A DNA stretch of 64,000 bases from Microbulbifer guangxiensis. GTDB taxonomy: Bacteria > Pseudomonadota > Gammaproteobacteria > Pseudomonadales > Cellvibrionaceae. The translations under genes and the position numbers were made by a program. Positions 27,047-36,560 of this stretch are shown here, one piece after another (position 1 is the first letter of the stretch; every line of letters starts with the position of its first letter). The stretch lies in NCBI RefSeq assembly GCF_021729075.1, contig NZ_JAJSAQ010000001.1, positions 62,001 to 126,000 of the forward strand, read 5' to 3'. The notes below the pieces were generated by a model. It was not told the origin of the DNA. It worked only from the letters and a program-made list of their open reading frames with translations, and did no database searches.

Positions 27047-29785
27047 ATGGGTAAATCACTGGTCATTGTCGAATCACCGGCCAAAGCGAAAACGATCAAC
27101 AAATACCTCGGCAAAGACTTCGTGGTGAAGTCCAGCGTGGGGCATATTCGCGACTTGCCCACTGCCGGCAGCAACAAGAATCCGGTCGATCCCAAGGAGC
27201 GCGCCCGCCGCGCTGCCGAGACCCGCAAGCTCTCCCCGGAAGAGAAGGAAAAATACAAGAGGAAGAAAAACCGCGAGCAGCTGATCAAGCGCATGGGCAT
27301 AGACCCGGACCACGACTGGGCCGCTCACTATGAAATTCTTCCCGGCAAAGAGAAAGTGGTCAGTGAGCTGCGCAAGCTCGCGGAGAGCGCCGACCAGATC
27401 TACCTGGCGACGGACTTGGACCGTGAGGGGGAAGCAATTGCCTGGCACCTGCGCGAGGCGATCGGCGGCGATGACAATCGCTACCGGCGAGTGGTGTTCA
27501 ACGAGATCACCAAATCCGCGATTCAGGAGGCCTTCAAGGATCCCGGGCGCCTGAACATCAATCGGGTCAATGCCCAGCAGGCGCGTCGTTTTCTCGACCG
27601 GATCGTCGGTTACATGGTGTCGCCACTGCTGTGGGAAAAAGTTGCCCGGGGCCTTTCTGCCGGTCGGGTGCAGTCCGTGGCGGTGCGCCTGGTTGTGGAG
27701 AGGGAGCGGGAGATCCGGGCCTTTATTCCCGAGGAATACTGGACCATTTCAGCCGACACCGAGACGGCCAAATCGGAACCGCTCCATCTCGAGGTCAAGC
27801 GCCAGGCTGGCGAAGCTTTTCGTCCCACCAACGAGGAACAGGCCAGCGCCGCCGCCAAAGCCCTGCAGTCCAGTGACTTCACTGTCTCACAGCGGGATGA
27901 CAAGCCGACCAGCTCCAGGCCAACAGCACCTTTTATCACTTCGACACTCCAGCAGGCCGCGAGCAACCGGCTGGGTTTCAGTGTGAAAAAGACCATGATG
28001 CTGGCGCAGCGCCTGTACGAGGCCGGTCACATCACCTATATGCGTACCGACTCCACCAACCTGAGCAAAGAGGCGGTGGATTCTGCCCGTGATTTCATTC
28101 TCGAAAAATTCGGCAAGAAATACCTGCCGGAGAGTCCCAACAGCTACAGCAGCAAAGAGGGTGCACAGGAAGCCCACGAGGCGATCCGTCCATCAGATGT
28201 CCGCATGCAACCCAATATGCTGAGCGGGGTAGAGCGGGACGCAGAGCGGCTTTACAACCTGATCTGGCAGCAGTTCGTTGCCTGTCAGATGACACCGGCA
28301 GAGTTCACCTCCACTTCCGTGGTGGTTTCGGCGGGAGACTTTGAGCTGCGCGCACGGGGCCGGGTGATCCGGTTTGATGGTTTCCTGAAAGTGGCACCGC
28401 AGGTCAGCAAGAAGGACGAAGACCTGGTGTTGCCGGATGTAAAGGTGGGTGAAAAGCTGGCCCTGAAGAAACTCGATCCCAAGCAGCATTTCACCAAACC
28501 GCCAGCGCGATTCAGTGAAGCGGCACTGGTGAAGGAACTGGAAAAACGTGGCATTGGTCGTCCGTCCACCTACGCCTCGATCATTTCCACCATCCAGGAT
28601 CGCGGTTATGTCCGCCTGGAAAATCGACGCTTCTATGCGGAGAAAATGGGGGACATTGTCACCGACCGGTTGAGCGAGAGTTTCAAGAACCTGATGGATT
28701 ACGGGTTTACCGCCAACCTGGAGGAATCGCTGGACGCGGTTGCAGAGGGCGACAGGGGCTGGAAAGACCTGCTCAACGAGTTTTATGGCGACTTCTCCTC
28801 TCGGCTGGAAAAGGCCCAGTCCGTAGAAGGGGGGATGCGCCGCAACACGCCGACGGATACGGATATTGAGTGCGCCAAGTGCGGCCGTCATATGCAGATC
28901 CGCACCGGCTCTACCGGTGTATTCCTCGGCTGTTCCGGCTATGGGCTGCCGCCAAAGGAGCGCTGCACCAATACCATGAATCTGGTGCCGGGCGAGGAAG
29001 CGGTGGATGCAGACAAGGATGAGGACGCCGAAACCCGCCAGTTGCGGGACAAGCGGCGCTGTCCGAAGTGCGGTACCGCCATGGACAGCTACCTCGTGGA
29101 TGAGCAGCGCAAACTCCATATCTGCGGTAACAACCCGGACTGCCCCGGCTACGAGGTGGAGAAGGGTACCTTCAAGATCAAGGGCTACGATGGCCCGGTG
29201 ATCGAGTGTGACAAGTGCGGCAGTGACATGCAGCTCAAGTCCGGCCGCTTCGGCAAGTATTTCGGCTGCACCAACGAGGAGTGCAAGAACACCCGTAAGC
29301 TGCTCAAGAATGGCCAGCCCGCGCCGCCGAAAATGGACCCAGTGCCCATGCCGGAGCTGCCGTGCCAGAAGGTGGATGACCACTACATCCTGCGGGATGG
29401 TGCGTCGGGACTGTTCCTCGCGGCGAGCCAGTTCCCGAAAAACCGGGAGACCCGGGCACCGCTGGTGAAAGAACTGCTGCCCCACAAGGCAGAGATCGAC
29501 CCGAAGTACAGTTTCCTGTTCTCTGCACCGACCGAGGATGATGACGGCAGGGACACGGTCGTGCGCTTCAGCCGCAAAACCCAGGAGCAGTACGTGCAGT
29601 CCGAGGAGGACGGCAAGGCCACCGGTTGGAGGGCATTCTACCGGGACGGTAAATGGCAGGCGGAGAGCTCGAGCAAGGCCAAGCCCGCAGCAAAGCGCAA
29701 GTCAGCAGCAAAGAAGAAGCCGGCGGCCAAAAAGGCCGCAACCAAGAAGGCACCGGGCAAGAAAGCGCCGAGCAAGAAGAAATGA
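27047..29785 (+). CDS. topA: DNA topoisomerase I (type IA)
   Basis: 912 aa from ATG 27047. It relaxes negatively supercoiled DNA through a 5'-phosphotyrosine intermediate. TOPRIM domain with [13 protein letters not shown] and DLDREGEA (about 123-130, metal-binding acids), catalytic Y331 in HITYMRTDS, then three zinc-ribbon repeats, each with two Cys pairs, near residues 605-760, and a Lys/Ala-rich basic tail of about 40 residues. An insertion of charged residues (about 45-80) follows the first motif, as in related gammaproteobacteria. The ATGA overlap with the next gene indicates translational coupling. Confidence 0.97.
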   Translation: MGKSLVIVESPAKAKTINKYLGKDFVVKSSVGHIRDLPTAGSNKNPVDPKERARRAAETRKLSPEEKEKYKRKKNREQLIKRMGIDPDHDWAAHYEILPGKEKVVSELRKLAESADQIYLATDLDREGEAIAWHLREAIGGDDNRYRRVVFNEITKSAIQEAFKDPGRLNINRVNAQQARRFLDRIVGYMVSPLLWEKVARGLSAGRVQSVAVRLVVEREREIRAFIPEEYWTISADTETAKSEPLHLEVKRQAGEAFRPTNEEQASAAAKALQSSDFTVSQRDDKPTSSRPTAPFITSTLQQAASNRLGFSVKKTMMLAQRLYEAGHITYMRTDSTNLSKEAVDSARDFILEKFGKKYLPESPNSYSSKEGAQEAHEAIRPSDVRMQPNMLSGVERDAERLYNLIWQQFVACQMTPAEFTSTSVVVSAGDFELRARGRVIRFDGFLKVAPQVSKKDEDLVLPDVKVGEKLALKKLDPKQHFTKPPARFSEAALVKELEKRGIGRPSTYASIISTIQDRGYVRLENRRFYAEKMGDIVTDRLSESFKNLMDYGFTANLEESLDAVAEGDRGWKDLLNEFYGDFSSRLEKAQSVEGGMRRNTPTDTDIECAKCGRHMQIRTGSTGVFLGCSGYGLPPKERCTNTMNLVPGEEAVDADKDEDAETRQLRDKRRCPKCGTAMDSYLVDEQRKLHICGNNPDCPGYEVEKGTFKIKGYDGPVIECDKCGSDMQLKSGRFGKYFGCTNEECKNTRKLLKNGQPAPPKMDPVPMPELPCQKVDDHYILRDGASGLFLAASQFPKNRETRAPLVKELLPHKAEIDPKYSFLFSAPTEDDDGRDTVVRFSRKTQEQYVQSEEDGKATGWRAFYRDGKWQAESSSKAKPAAKRKSAAKKKPAAKKAATKKAPGKKAPSKKK

Positions 29786-30276
29786 GCAATCCCTACACGG
29801 GTGTGGTGGCGGCGGCACTGCGAAAATCCGCCCTGCTTGCGGATATCCAGGCTGAAGGCAGCCTCCTTTCGCAGGCCGTCGATGAAGCCCGCTTGCTGCA
29901 GCTCAGGCGGGCCTATCAGGCATTTCTTGCCGAACTCGCGTTTCAGTTACAGCTGGGGAGTGAACCGGATTCTCCTGCGGCACTGGCCAGGCTGGCCCAG
30001 GCGCAGAACAAAGGTAGTGGTGAGGCAGGGGAGCTGCTCGCATTGCTGGAGGATCCGGACAGCTGGCTGTCACGGTTAGAGTCCTGTTGGCGCGGCCTGT
30101 GGCAGTTCTCTTCTGAGCCCGGTGACGGCCGCGGAGCGGCAAAGCCGGTGCTGATTCCAGCGCGGGACCTCAGTCGGGGTTCCAGTGAAGCGCCTTCCGG
30201 CGAACTCCTCAATCAGTGGCAGGCTGCACTCAGCGAGATCATCCAGCGACAGCGTGCTCACAGTGCCGAATGGTGA
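29782..30276 (+). CDS. Conserved hypothetical protein coupled to topA (DUF6586-like)
   Basis: 164 aa; its ATG overlaps the topA stop (ATGA). Mostly helical, with [19 protein letters not shown] at the start and a conserved-looking [12 protein letters not shown] helix; no membrane segment or catalytic motif. A gene of this kind follows topA in pseudomonads (PA3012 type, from memory), so a link to topoisomerase or nucleoid function is possible but unproven. A short CCCC-CTG-GGGG-like hairpin lies about 50 bases downstream. Confidence 0.75.
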   Translation: MSNPYTGVVAAALRKSALLADIQAEGSLLSQAVDEARLLQLRRAYQAFLAELAFQLQLGSEPDSPAALARLAQAQNKGSGEAGELLALLEDPDSWLSRLESCWRGLWQFSSEPGDGRGAAKPVLIPARDLSRGSSEAPSGELLNQWQAALSEIIQRQRAHSAEW

Positions 30277-30374
30277 CCTGTCACCAGGGGCGGTAACTCC
30301 GCAGGCCTCCACGCCATGAACCCCCCTGCGGGGCTGTGTTACACTGCGCAAAACTGATGTGAACGGAGATGCGC

Positions 30375-30626
30375 ATGTCCTCAGAGACCTTTGAAATCAT
30401 CGAACTGGCCAATGGCGATGTAGCCCTTCGCCGGGCCGGTGAGCGCGACGATCCGCTGGTGCGCATCCATTTTTCCGAGGAGAGCGCGCAGTTCCTGCGG
30501 GAGCACAAGATCGCCATTGCCAAGGCGATGCTGGAGGCCGGCATCGAGGCTGTTCAAAATTTGGGCGATTCCGAGCCGGAAGTCTTTGAAGAAGAACTGG
30601 AGCCGGTCAACCACACCATTCACTGA
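30375..30626 (+). CDS. Small conserved hypothetical protein
   Basis: 83 aa from ATG 30375; an ATG two codons earlier is too close to the CGGAG ribosome site. Acidic, with FEIIELANGDVALRRAGE and IHFSEESAQFLREHK. A homologue sits between topA and lexA in pseudomonads (PA3009 type, from memory). No domain of known function was recognised. Confidence 0.75.
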   Translation: MSSETFEIIELANGDVALRRAGERDDPLVRIHFSEESAQFLREHKIAIAKAMLEAGIEAVQNLGDSEPEVFEEELEPVNHTIH

Positions 30627-30996
30627 GTTCCTCCAACGGCGCTTGCCGCCCCCCCCCTGAGTTCACGTGCGCCAAGGCGGCAAAGGCACTGACCGGCGTC
30701 CGCCAGCATTTCAGACCCGATCCATTTTCTCTCTCTGCCAGGCGTTGCTCCGGAATGCGATCCGGGGTGGCGTGTTGATGCAGTTGCGGGGGTGCTGTGG
30801 GAGTTCACAGCTTAGTGGGGGATGCTCTCCGCCTGGCCGAAGCTCTTCACCGGGCTGAAGCTCTCCGCCGGGCTGAAGCTCTCCGCCGGGCTGAAGCTCT
30901 TCACCGGGTTGAAGCTCTCCGCCGGGCTGAAGCTCTTCACCGGGTTGAAGCTCTCCATCGGACCGGGTGGCAGCGATGGAGAGCGGGCTGATGTGC
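30627..30996. other. Gene-free spacer downstream of lexA
   Basis: 370 bases between the stop codons of the small hypothetical gene and lexA. In pseudomonads a sulA-type cell-division inhibitor gene lies next to lexA; no such gene is present here. The spacer contains an 18-bp minisatellite and otherwise nothing recognised. Confidence 0.6.
30821..30964. repeat. 18-bp minisatellite, 8 units
   Basis: Eight contiguous 18-base units. Seven start with GAAGCTCT (30839, 30857, 30875, 30893, 30911, 30929, 30947); the first (30821) begins GATGCTCT. Units alternate between a TTCACCGGG and a TCCGCCGGG form. The period is a multiple of 3, so all frames stay open and give repetitive false peptides such as SAGLKL. 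The array ends 32 bases from the lexA stop. Confidence 0.95.
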
Positions 30997-31602
30997 TCAG
31001 GGGGTCTGGCGGATCACGCCTACTGCGAGGCCTTCAATCGCGAAATGCTTGTCACGCATATCCACCTGGATAATCTCAAATTCGTCATTCTCAGGCAGGA
31101 GTTGCACCAGCGCCTGGTTACCACGGCGCCGGAACCGCTTGACGGTCACCTCGTCCTCAATGCGGGCGACGACAATCTGGCCGTTACGGACCTGGTCCGT
31201 GCGTTGCACTGCGAGCAGGTCCCCATCCAGAATTCCCGCATCCTTCATGCTCATGCCGTGGACGCGCAGCAGGTAATCTGCCGGTGGGTGGAAGAAATCT
31301 GCCGGTAGCTCACAGTAATCCTCGATGTTCTCCTCAGCCAGAATCGGGTTACCGGCGGCAACCCTCCCGATGATGGGCAGGCCCGGCTGGTAGTCGGGGA
31401 TGCGAATCCCTCGCGATGCCCCCGCTACCATCTCAATGGCGCCCTTGCGCGCCAGCGCCTTGAGGTGCTCTTCTGCAGCATTCGGTGAACGAAATCCCAG
31501 TTCATGCGCGATTTCCGCGCGGGTAGGGGGGTAGCCGGTTTCGTCCAGGTAGGATTTGATCAGGTCGAGTACCTGAGCCTGGCGCGCAGTGAGATTGGTC
31601 AT
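30997..31602 (-). CDS. lexA: LexA SOS repressor
   Basis: 201 aa from ATG 31602. Winged-helix DNA-binding domain (about 1-65; [23 protein letters not shown]), self-cleavage site A83-G84 in RVAAGNP, and catalytic dyad S118 (HGMSM) and K155 (VTVKRF), each one residue below the E. coli numbering. RecA-stimulated self-cleavage relieves repression of DNA-repair genes. Two LexA boxes cover its own promoter. The expected sulA partner gene is missing downstream. Confidence 0.97.
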   Translation of the reverse strand: MTNLTARQAQVLDLIKSYLDETGYPPTRAEIAHELGFRSPNAAEEHLKALARKGAIEMVAGASRGIRIPDYQPGLPIIGRVAAGNPILAEENIEDYCELPADFFHPPADYLLRVHGMSMKDAGILDGDLLAVQRTDQVRNGQIVVARIEDEVTVKRFRRRGNQALVQLLPENDEFEIIQVDMRDKHFAIEGLAVGVIRQTP

Positions 31603-31626
31603 GAGAGTCACCTGCCTGATAGTGAT

Positions 31627-31678
31627 CTGTATTTTTATACAGTTGCTGTGATTATATACAGAATAACCAGGAGCGCAA
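31627..31678 (-). promoter_or_regulatory. lexA promoter with two SOS boxes
   Basis: Reading the minus strand: -35 TTGCGC (31673-31678), 16-base spacer, -10 TATAAT (31651-31656). Box 1 (31646-31661) is CTGTATATAATCACAG and contains the -10; box 2 (31627-31642) is CTGTATAAAAATACAG. Both have the CTG-N10-CAG form, with centres 19 bp apart. Autorepression by LexA is the clear expectation. Confidence 0.93.
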
Positions 31679-31807
31679 ACCCGTCGGTCACAACGCAAGC
31701 AGCTGCTAAAGTGGGCTCAGGAAGGATAATGATCGGAGCCGGCACAATCTGGCAGTTTCCGCTCAGTTGTTGAGCGCTGCCGGTTCCCTCACGGAAGGAA
31801 ACAGAAA

Positions 31808-32446
31808 ATGCTCGATGCCAAGATGCCCGAGGCCTGGAGGGTGCTCCGTATCCAATCCGAGCTGGTGGACGGGATTGAACGTCTCATCGCGCTCAGCGGG
31901 GCCGTTACCGTGTTCGGTAGCGCCCGCTTCAGCGAGGACACGGCCGAGTACCAGCAGGCCGTCCGCCTGGGTGAGCTTCTGGCCGGGGAAGGCATTTCGG
32001 TAATTACCGGTGGCGGGCCGGGACTGATGGAGGGCTGTAACCGAGGCGCTCATCCCCAGCCCGGGGCTTCCATCGGACTGAATATCCAGCTGCCGTTCGA
32101 GCAGGCACCAAACCCGTACCAGGACATCAGCCTGAACTTTCGCTACTTCTTTGTGCGCAAGTTCATGTTCGTCAAGCATGCGGTCGGGTTTGTCGGGCTG
32201 CCCGGGGGCTACGGAACGCTCGACGAGCTGTTCGAAGCGCTGACGCTCGTGCAAACCCGCAAAGTGCAGAAATTCCCTATCGTGCTGGTGGGCAATCAGT
32301 TCTGGGGCGGCCTGAAAGACTGGCTGTTGGAAACAGTATTGGACCGGGGCTGTGTGGACGCATCTGACCTGGAATTGTTCCGGGTTGTGGATACGGTGGA
32401 TGAGGCGGCGGAAATCATCATCGACTTTATCCGCTCGAAGGAGTGA
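31808..32446 (+). CDS. LOG-family / TIGR00730 Rossmann protein
   Basis: 212 aa, ATG with a GGAAGGAAAC site. Contains GSARF, GGGPGLMEGCNRGA and PGGYGTLDELFE, the last being the PGGxGTxxE motif of LOG phosphoribohydrolases, which release a nucleobase from nucleoside 5'-monophosphates (cytokinin activation in plants; nucleotide turnover or cytokinin-like products in bacteria). Cytoplasmic. The actual substrate here is unknown. A CGCTCA-GTTGT-TGAGCG inverted repeat lies at 31760-31776, upstream of its start. Divergent from lexA. Confidence 0.88.
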   Translation: MLDAKMPEAWRVLRIQSELVDGIERLIALSGAVTVFGSARFSEDTAEYQQAVRLGELLAGEGISVITGGGPGLMEGCNRGAHPQPGASIGLNIQLPFEQAPNPYQDISLNFRYFFVRKFMFVKHAVGFVGLPGGYGTLDELFEALTLVQTRKVQKFPIVLVGNQFWGGLKDWLLETVLDRGCVDASDLELFRVVDTVDEAAEIIIDFIRSKE

Positions 32447-32520
32447 CGGCCCGGCGACCTATGGAGCACGTTGATGGTTTTCCCGAGCACCGCGGCAAAG
32501 TCTGAAAGACCCCGCGAGCC

Positions 32521-32841
32521 TCAGAAGGGGTTCTCATCGGTGCCTGCGAAGCTTTCACCCTCGAGATTGTCCAGGGGGCTGAGCAATTCGGGAACGGAGC
32601 CTGCGGAATCCGGGTCCTGTTCGCGGGCCGTGAGGCCATAGGCGGCGTGGGCGTCCTCGGGGGCCGCGGCGGGGGCCAGAGAGCGGGCCATCCAGTATTC
32701 CCGGTCCATTTCCCCAACTGTGCCGTCCAGATACTGTACTTCCACGGTCTGGTGCAGTTCATCGAGGGCTACCACCTCAAAAACCTCGCCACTTTCCAGG
32801 TCCTCGAACCAGTTGCCAATGTCCGGCTTCATTTGTGTCAT
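32521..32841 (-). CDS. Small acidic conserved hypothetical protein (possibly DUF6763)
   Basis: 106 aa. The N-terminal half, IGNWFEDLESGEVFEVVALDE and VQYLDGTVGEMDREYW, looks like a small beta-barrel domain; the C-terminal half is disordered and acidic. ATG 32841 has AGGAAG just before it; an ATG three codons on is an alternative. I assign DUF6763 only tentatively. Convergent with the LOG gene and divergent from psrA. Confidence 0.7.
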   Translation of the reverse strand: MTQMKPDIGNWFEDLESGEVFEVVALDELHQTVEVQYLDGTVGEMDREYWMARSLAPAAAPEDAHAAYGLTAREQDPDSAGSVPELLSPLDNLEGESFAGTDENPF

Positions 32842-32941
32842 GACTTCCTGCCCCGCTTGTGTTTACCAAAATCTAATGTGTGCGTCCTGGAGTCAGTAGC
32901 TGCGCTAGTTGTGGGTTAATGTGCTAACCTGCGCTCATTGC

Positions 32942-32955
32942 CAAACAAGTGTTTT
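32942..32955 (+). promoter_or_regulatory. Putative PsrA autoregulatory operator
   Basis: CAAAC-AAGT-GTTTT fits the reported PsrA box G/CAAAC-N2-4-GTTTG/C with one mismatch, and lies 20 bases before the psrA start codon. Autorepression of psrA is known in pseudomonads. Confidence 0.55.
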
Positions 32956-32975
32956 AATTGGTGGTTTGAATTCCT

Positions 32976-33605
32976 ATGACCCAGACTGACACCGTCAGCC
33001 GGATACTGGATGCTGCGGAGGTGCTGTTCGCCGAGCGCGGATTTACAGAGACCTCGCTGCGGACCATCACCAGTACTGCCGGCGTCAACCTCGCAGCGGT
33101 AAACTACCATTTCGGCTCGAAAAAAGAGTTGATTCAGGCCGTTTTCGAGCGGTTTCTGACGCCGTTTACCGACAGCCTGGTGAAGGAGCTGGATCGCCGT
33201 GAGGCAATGGAAGAGCCCTTGAGCGCGGAGGCGTTGCTGAACAGCCTTTATCGCGGTGCGATGGCCAGCCTCGAGTGCCAGGGGCGGGATCCGCAACGTT
33301 TTATGCGCTTGTTGGGACTGGCCTATACCCAGTACCAGGGGCACCTGCGTCGATTCATTGTTTCCCGCTATGGTGACAGTTACCGTCGCTTTGCCGGGCT
33401 GTTATCGAAGGCGCTGCCGGGGCTCGATCCTGTGACTTTTTACTGGCGTCTTTACTTTATGCTCGGGGCCACTATTTTCACGCTGTCGAGCTTTGATGCC
33501 ATCGAAGCTATCCTCCGGGAGGACTTCGGTGCCGAGAGCAGCCTGCAGGAGACCCTGGAGCGGCTGGTGCCCGCTGCGGCCGCCATGTTGCACGCCGACG
33601 CGTGA
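32976..33605 (+). CDS. psrA: TetR-family regulator PsrA
   Basis: 209 aa. The N-terminal HTH, with ILDAAEVLFAERGFTETSLR and GVNLAAVNYHFGSKKELIQAVFERF, is close to PsrA of Pseudomonas, a long-chain fatty-acid-responsive repressor of beta-oxidation genes and an activator of rpoS in that genus. The C-terminal domain should bind acyl ligands. It stands just before nagZ, as in P. aeruginosa. The putative operator just upstream supports autoregulation. Confidence 0.88.
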   Translation: MTQTDTVSRILDAAEVLFAERGFTETSLRTITSTAGVNLAAVNYHFGSKKELIQAVFERFLTPFTDSLVKELDRREAMEEPLSAEALLNSLYRGAMASLECQGRDPQRFMRLLGLAYTQYQGHLRRFIVSRYGDSYRRFAGLLSKALPGLDPVTFYWRLYFMLGATIFTLSSFDAIEAILREDFGAESSLQETLERLVPAAAAMLHADA

Positions 33606-33681
33606 AGCATCGATATCAATCGATTTAGACAATTTGCCCGCCCATGTCTGACGGGGCTGGCATGGAATGTGAGACGAACAG

Positions 33682-34722
33682 ATGGAACAGTCGCCAAATG
33701 GCACCGGGCCCGGTCCGGTGATGATCGATATCGAAGGCACTGAGCTGACCGACCGGGATCGGCAGATCCTGCAACACCCGATGGTGGGAGGGTTGATTTT
33801 CTTCAGCCGCAACTTCCGCGACCGCGACCAACTGCAGGCCTTGGCGGCAGAGATCCGGGCAGTGCGCCCCGACATCCTGCTGGCTGTGGACCAGGAGGGG
33901 GGCAGGGTGCAGCGATTCCGGGAGCTGGGTTTCACCCGTATCCCGTCCATGCAGAAGCTCGTCCAGGTCGCTGACGAGGACCAGCTGCGGGACGTGGGCT
34001 GGCTACTGGCCGCGGAACTGCTGACAGCGGGCCTCGATTTCAGCTTTGCCCCGGTTCTGGATGCGGACGATGCCCACTGCCGCATCGTCGGTGACCGCAG
34101 TTTCAATCCCGATCCCGCTCTCGTTGCCAGCAAGGTCCGCCCCTTTATGGCGGGCATGCATGAGGCGGGGATGGCCACCACCGGTAAGCACTTTCCGGGG
34201 CACGGGCATGTGCTTGAGGACAGCCACGAAGAGCTGCCTGAGGACGAGAGAAGCCTCGACGCGGTGCTGGCCAGTGACGCACTGCCTTTTTCCGAATGTA
34301 TCCGCTGTGGTGAACTGGATGCGGTGATGCCGGCACATATCCGCTTCGTGCAAGTGGATCAGCAGCCGGTGGGATTCTCCCGCTTCTGGCTTCAGGAGGT
34401 ACTGCGCGGCCAGCTGGGTTTCAATGGAGTGATTTTCAGCGATGACCTCTCCATGGAGGGGGCCGGCGCTGCCGGAGGTTATGCAGCCCGGATCCGGGCC
34501 GCATTGTCTGCTGGCTGCGATATGGGCATTGTGTGCAACAACCGCGCGGGGGCAGAGGAGATCCTGGAGGCTCTGCACGGCTATTCCCCGGATGCTGCCT
34601 CAGCAGCGCGCCTCGCGCGAATGCGCGGCAGGCCGGCCATTGATTCATGGCAGGCTTTACAGCAGAGTGAGCGCTGGCAGCGGACCCGGAAATGGCTGGA
34701 TTCCCTGCTGGCCGCTAACTGA
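33682..34722 (+). CDS. nagZ: Beta-N-acetylglucosaminidase NagZ (GH3)
   Basis: 346 aa. Cytoplasmic GH3 enzyme that removes GlcNAc from 1,6-anhydro-muropeptides in peptidoglycan recycling. KHFPGHG (169-175) and the following DSH loop (180-182) carry the acid/base histidine; D254 in FSDDL is the nucleophile; VDQEGGRVQR is the substrate loop. The length is normal for the family. It follows psrA by 76 bases and may be cotranscribed. It completes, with slt, two steps of wall turnover in this window. Confidence 0.94.
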   Translation: MEQSPNGTGPGPVMIDIEGTELTDRDRQILQHPMVGGLIFFSRNFRDRDQLQALAAEIRAVRPDILLAVDQEGGRVQRFRELGFTRIPSMQKLVQVADEDQLRDVGWLLAAELLTAGLDFSFAPVLDADDAHCRIVGDRSFNPDPALVASKVRPFMAGMHEAGMATTGKHFPGHGHVLEDSHEELPEDERSLDAVLASDALPFSECIRCGELDAVMPAHIRFVQVDQQPVGFSRFWLQEVLRGQLGFNGVIFSDDLSMEGAGAAGGYAARIRAALSAGCDMGIVCNNRAGAEEILEALHGYSPDAASAARLARMRGRPAIDSWQALQQSERWQRTRKWLDSLLAAN

Positions 34723-34828
34723 CGTTCAGCACCGGGATCAACTCCATGCTCCCTGTCAGCTCGGGATCGTATTCCGGTGCCGCCAACTTGTGTCGAAAAC
34801 TACAACGAAGTCATTGGAGCAGTAGTCA

Positions 34829-35935
34829 GTGGAAGCATTCAAGGAACTGATCGTCCCCTGGATTGGCGATAACCGATTCTGGATCGTAGTCATCTTCACG
34901 ATCATCCTCGCCACTGCTTTCGGTGCCTGGTTCCTGAGACGATTCGTACAGAAACTGGGGGAGCGCGCCGAGAAAACATCGAATCCCTGGGACGATGCAC
35001 TGGTCGGCGCTCTTACGCCGCCGGGTCCGGTACTGATCTGGCTCATTGGCCTGACTGTCGCTGCCGGTCGTGCCGGCGCCGCCACGGGGGCCGAGATCTT
35101 CGATCTGGCGACACCGATCCGGGATGTGGGTGTGATCCTGGTAGTGACCTGGTTTGCGTGGCGCTTTTCCCACAATGTCGAGCGCAACCTCCGTGACCCA
35201 CGCTACATCGCCAAGCCTATGGACGCCACCACGGTGCGCGCCCTCGGCAAGCTGGTGCGTGCCTCGATCCTGATCACTGCGGCCATGGTGATCATGCAGT
35301 ACTTCCAATACAGCATCAGCGGCATCCTCGCTTTTGGCGGTATCGGCGGCCTGGCGGTGGGCTTTGCGGCAAAGGACCTCCTGGCCAATTTCTTCGGTGG
35401 CCTGATGGTCTACCTCGACCGTCCGTTTGCGGTGGGAGACTGGGTGCGCTCTCCGGACAAGGAGATCGAGGGCACAGTCGAGGATATCGGCTGGCGCCTG
35501 ACCCGCATCCGTACTTTTGACAAGCGGCCGCTCTACATTCCCAACAGTGTGTTTACCCAGATCTCGGTGGAAAACCCGTCAAGGATGCACAACCGCAGGA
35601 TTTTCGAAACTGTCGGCATCCGCTACGCAGACGCGCCGCATATGGCCGCGATCGTGGCGGACGTAAAGGCGATGCTGCAGAACCACCCCGAGATTGATAC
35701 CAATCAGACGCTGATCGTGAACTTCAACAGCTTTGCGCCATCGTCGCTCGACTTTTTCATCTACACCTTCACCAAGACGGTCGAGTGGGTCCGTTACCAC
35801 GAAATCAAACAGGAAATTCTGTTGAAGGTGTTGGAAATCGTCGAGGCCAATGGAGCATCCTGTGCCTTTCCGACCTCTACGGTGCATATTGCTGAGATGC
35901 CTTATGCAGAAAAGCCTGTTCCGGAACCCGCTTGA
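34829..35935 (+). CDS. MscS-family mechanosensitive channel
   Basis: 368 aa from a GTG with GGAG upstream. Four to five membrane helices (about 18-36, 66-84, 98-116, 140-160, 165-190); the pore-lining helix region reads ISGILAFGGIGGLAVGFAAKDLLANFFGG, here given as two overlapping parts, the MscS TM3 pattern, followed by the beta domain VYLDRPFAVGDWVR. It is longer than E. coli MscS (286 aa) and resembles YnaI/YbdG-type channels. It would release solutes upon hypo-osmotic shock, fitting a marine host. Confidence 0.9.
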   Translation: MEAFKELIVPWIGDNRFWIVVIFTIILATAFGAWFLRRFVQKLGERAEKTSNPWDDALVGALTPPGPVLIWLIGLTVAAGRAGAATGAEIFDLATPIRDVGVILVVTWFAWRFSHNVERNLRDPRYIAKPMDATTVRALGKLVRASILITAAMVIMQYFQYSISGILAFGGIGGLAVGFAAKDLLANFFGGLMVYLDRPFAVGDWVRSPDKEIEGTVEDIGWRLTRIRTFDKRPLYIPNSVFTQISVENPSRMHNRRIFETVGIRYADAPHMAAIVADVKAMLQNHPEIDTNQTLIVNFNSFAPSSLDFFIYTFTKTVEWVRYHEIKQEILLKVLEIVEANGASCAFPTSTVHIAEMPYAEKPVPEPA

Positions 35936-36025
35936 ATATAAAGACAGGGAGTTCACAAAAGTCTGTCTGGGTACTTTGTGACAGAATTAACAGGTCTCGA
36001 AGTTTTGCCTATTTATGTTGATGAA

Positions 36026-36050
36026 AAATTGCTCGGAAACCGCGCAATTT
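36026..36050 (+). terminator. Stem-loop downstream of the MscS-type gene
   Basis: AAATTGC pairs with GCAATTT, and inside it CGG pairs with CCG around an AAA loop (one internal mismatch). It is followed by a T-rich stretch, AGTATTTATTT, so it may terminate the channel transcript. The arm TTGCTC with TATTTA 18 bases on could also be a promoter for the cold-shock gene. Confidence 0.4.
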
Positions 36051-36146
36051 AGTATTTATTTCACATAGAAACCTAGACACTGGCGCCAATTTATCTAAGA
36101 ATCATTGTTGTACACCTGAATGACTAGGTGGACAGTGCAAGAGAGA

Positions 36147-36195
36147 GCAGCCTTTTGGCTGCCGATATTGGGGTGGCGTTTGTCGCTCTCCACCC
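36147..36195 (+). promoter_or_regulatory. Structured leader of the cold-shock gene
   Basis: The 317-base spacer before the cold-shock gene carries GCAGCC-TTTT-GGCTGC (36147-36162) and GGGTGG-N13-CCACCC (36171-36195) in succession. Long, structured 5' leaders are usual for cspA-like genes and control translation with temperature. Confidence 0.6.
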
Positions 36196-36252
36196 GCTGA
36201 GGTAACGCAGGGGTAGAGAGGTCAACGCAATAACAATAATGAGGTTGGCTCA

Positions 36253-36468
36253 ATGAGTGATCGCGTTACAGGTACCGTCAAGTGGTTTAACAATGCCCGG
36301 GGTTACGGATTTATCACCTGTGGAGAAGGTACCGAGGATATTTTCGTTCACTATCGCAGTATTCGCGGCGAAGGATATAAGACCCTGAATGAGGGTCAGG
36401 CCGTTGAATTTGAAATGCAGAAAGGTGACAAGGGATTGTTGGCGGAAGATGTCGTTCCCTGCGAATGA
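36253..36468 (+). CDS. Cold-shock domain protein (CspA/CspD family)
   Basis: 71 aa, a single cold-shock domain with RNP1-like RGYGFITC and RNP2-like DIFVHY, starting [15 protein letters not shown]. Such proteins bind single-stranded RNA or DNA and melt RNA structures. The C-terminal [12 protein letters not shown] lacks the extra tail of CspD. A long leader with two hairpins precedes it and a strong terminator follows, so it is monocistronic. Confidence 0.95.
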   Translation: MSDRVTGTVKWFNNARGYGFITCGEGTEDIFVHYRSIRGEGYKTLNEGQAVEFEMQKGDKGLLAEDVVPCE

Positions 36469-36560
36469 GTCCCCGATAAGAACTTTTTTGTAATTGCCAC
36501 TCCCTCAGGGCGGGCCAGCTCCACATTGTTGAGCCCGCTGCAGGAGCACTGGTACACCAA

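Noticed and set aside
28193..29485. 430-codon frame antisense to topA
   Set aside because: Shadow of topA codons; His- and Leu-rich composition without domains.
30797..30991. Repetitive peptide (SAGLKLFTGLKL type) in the 18-bp array
   Set aside because: The period of 18 keeps every frame open; no start context and no non-repetitive part.
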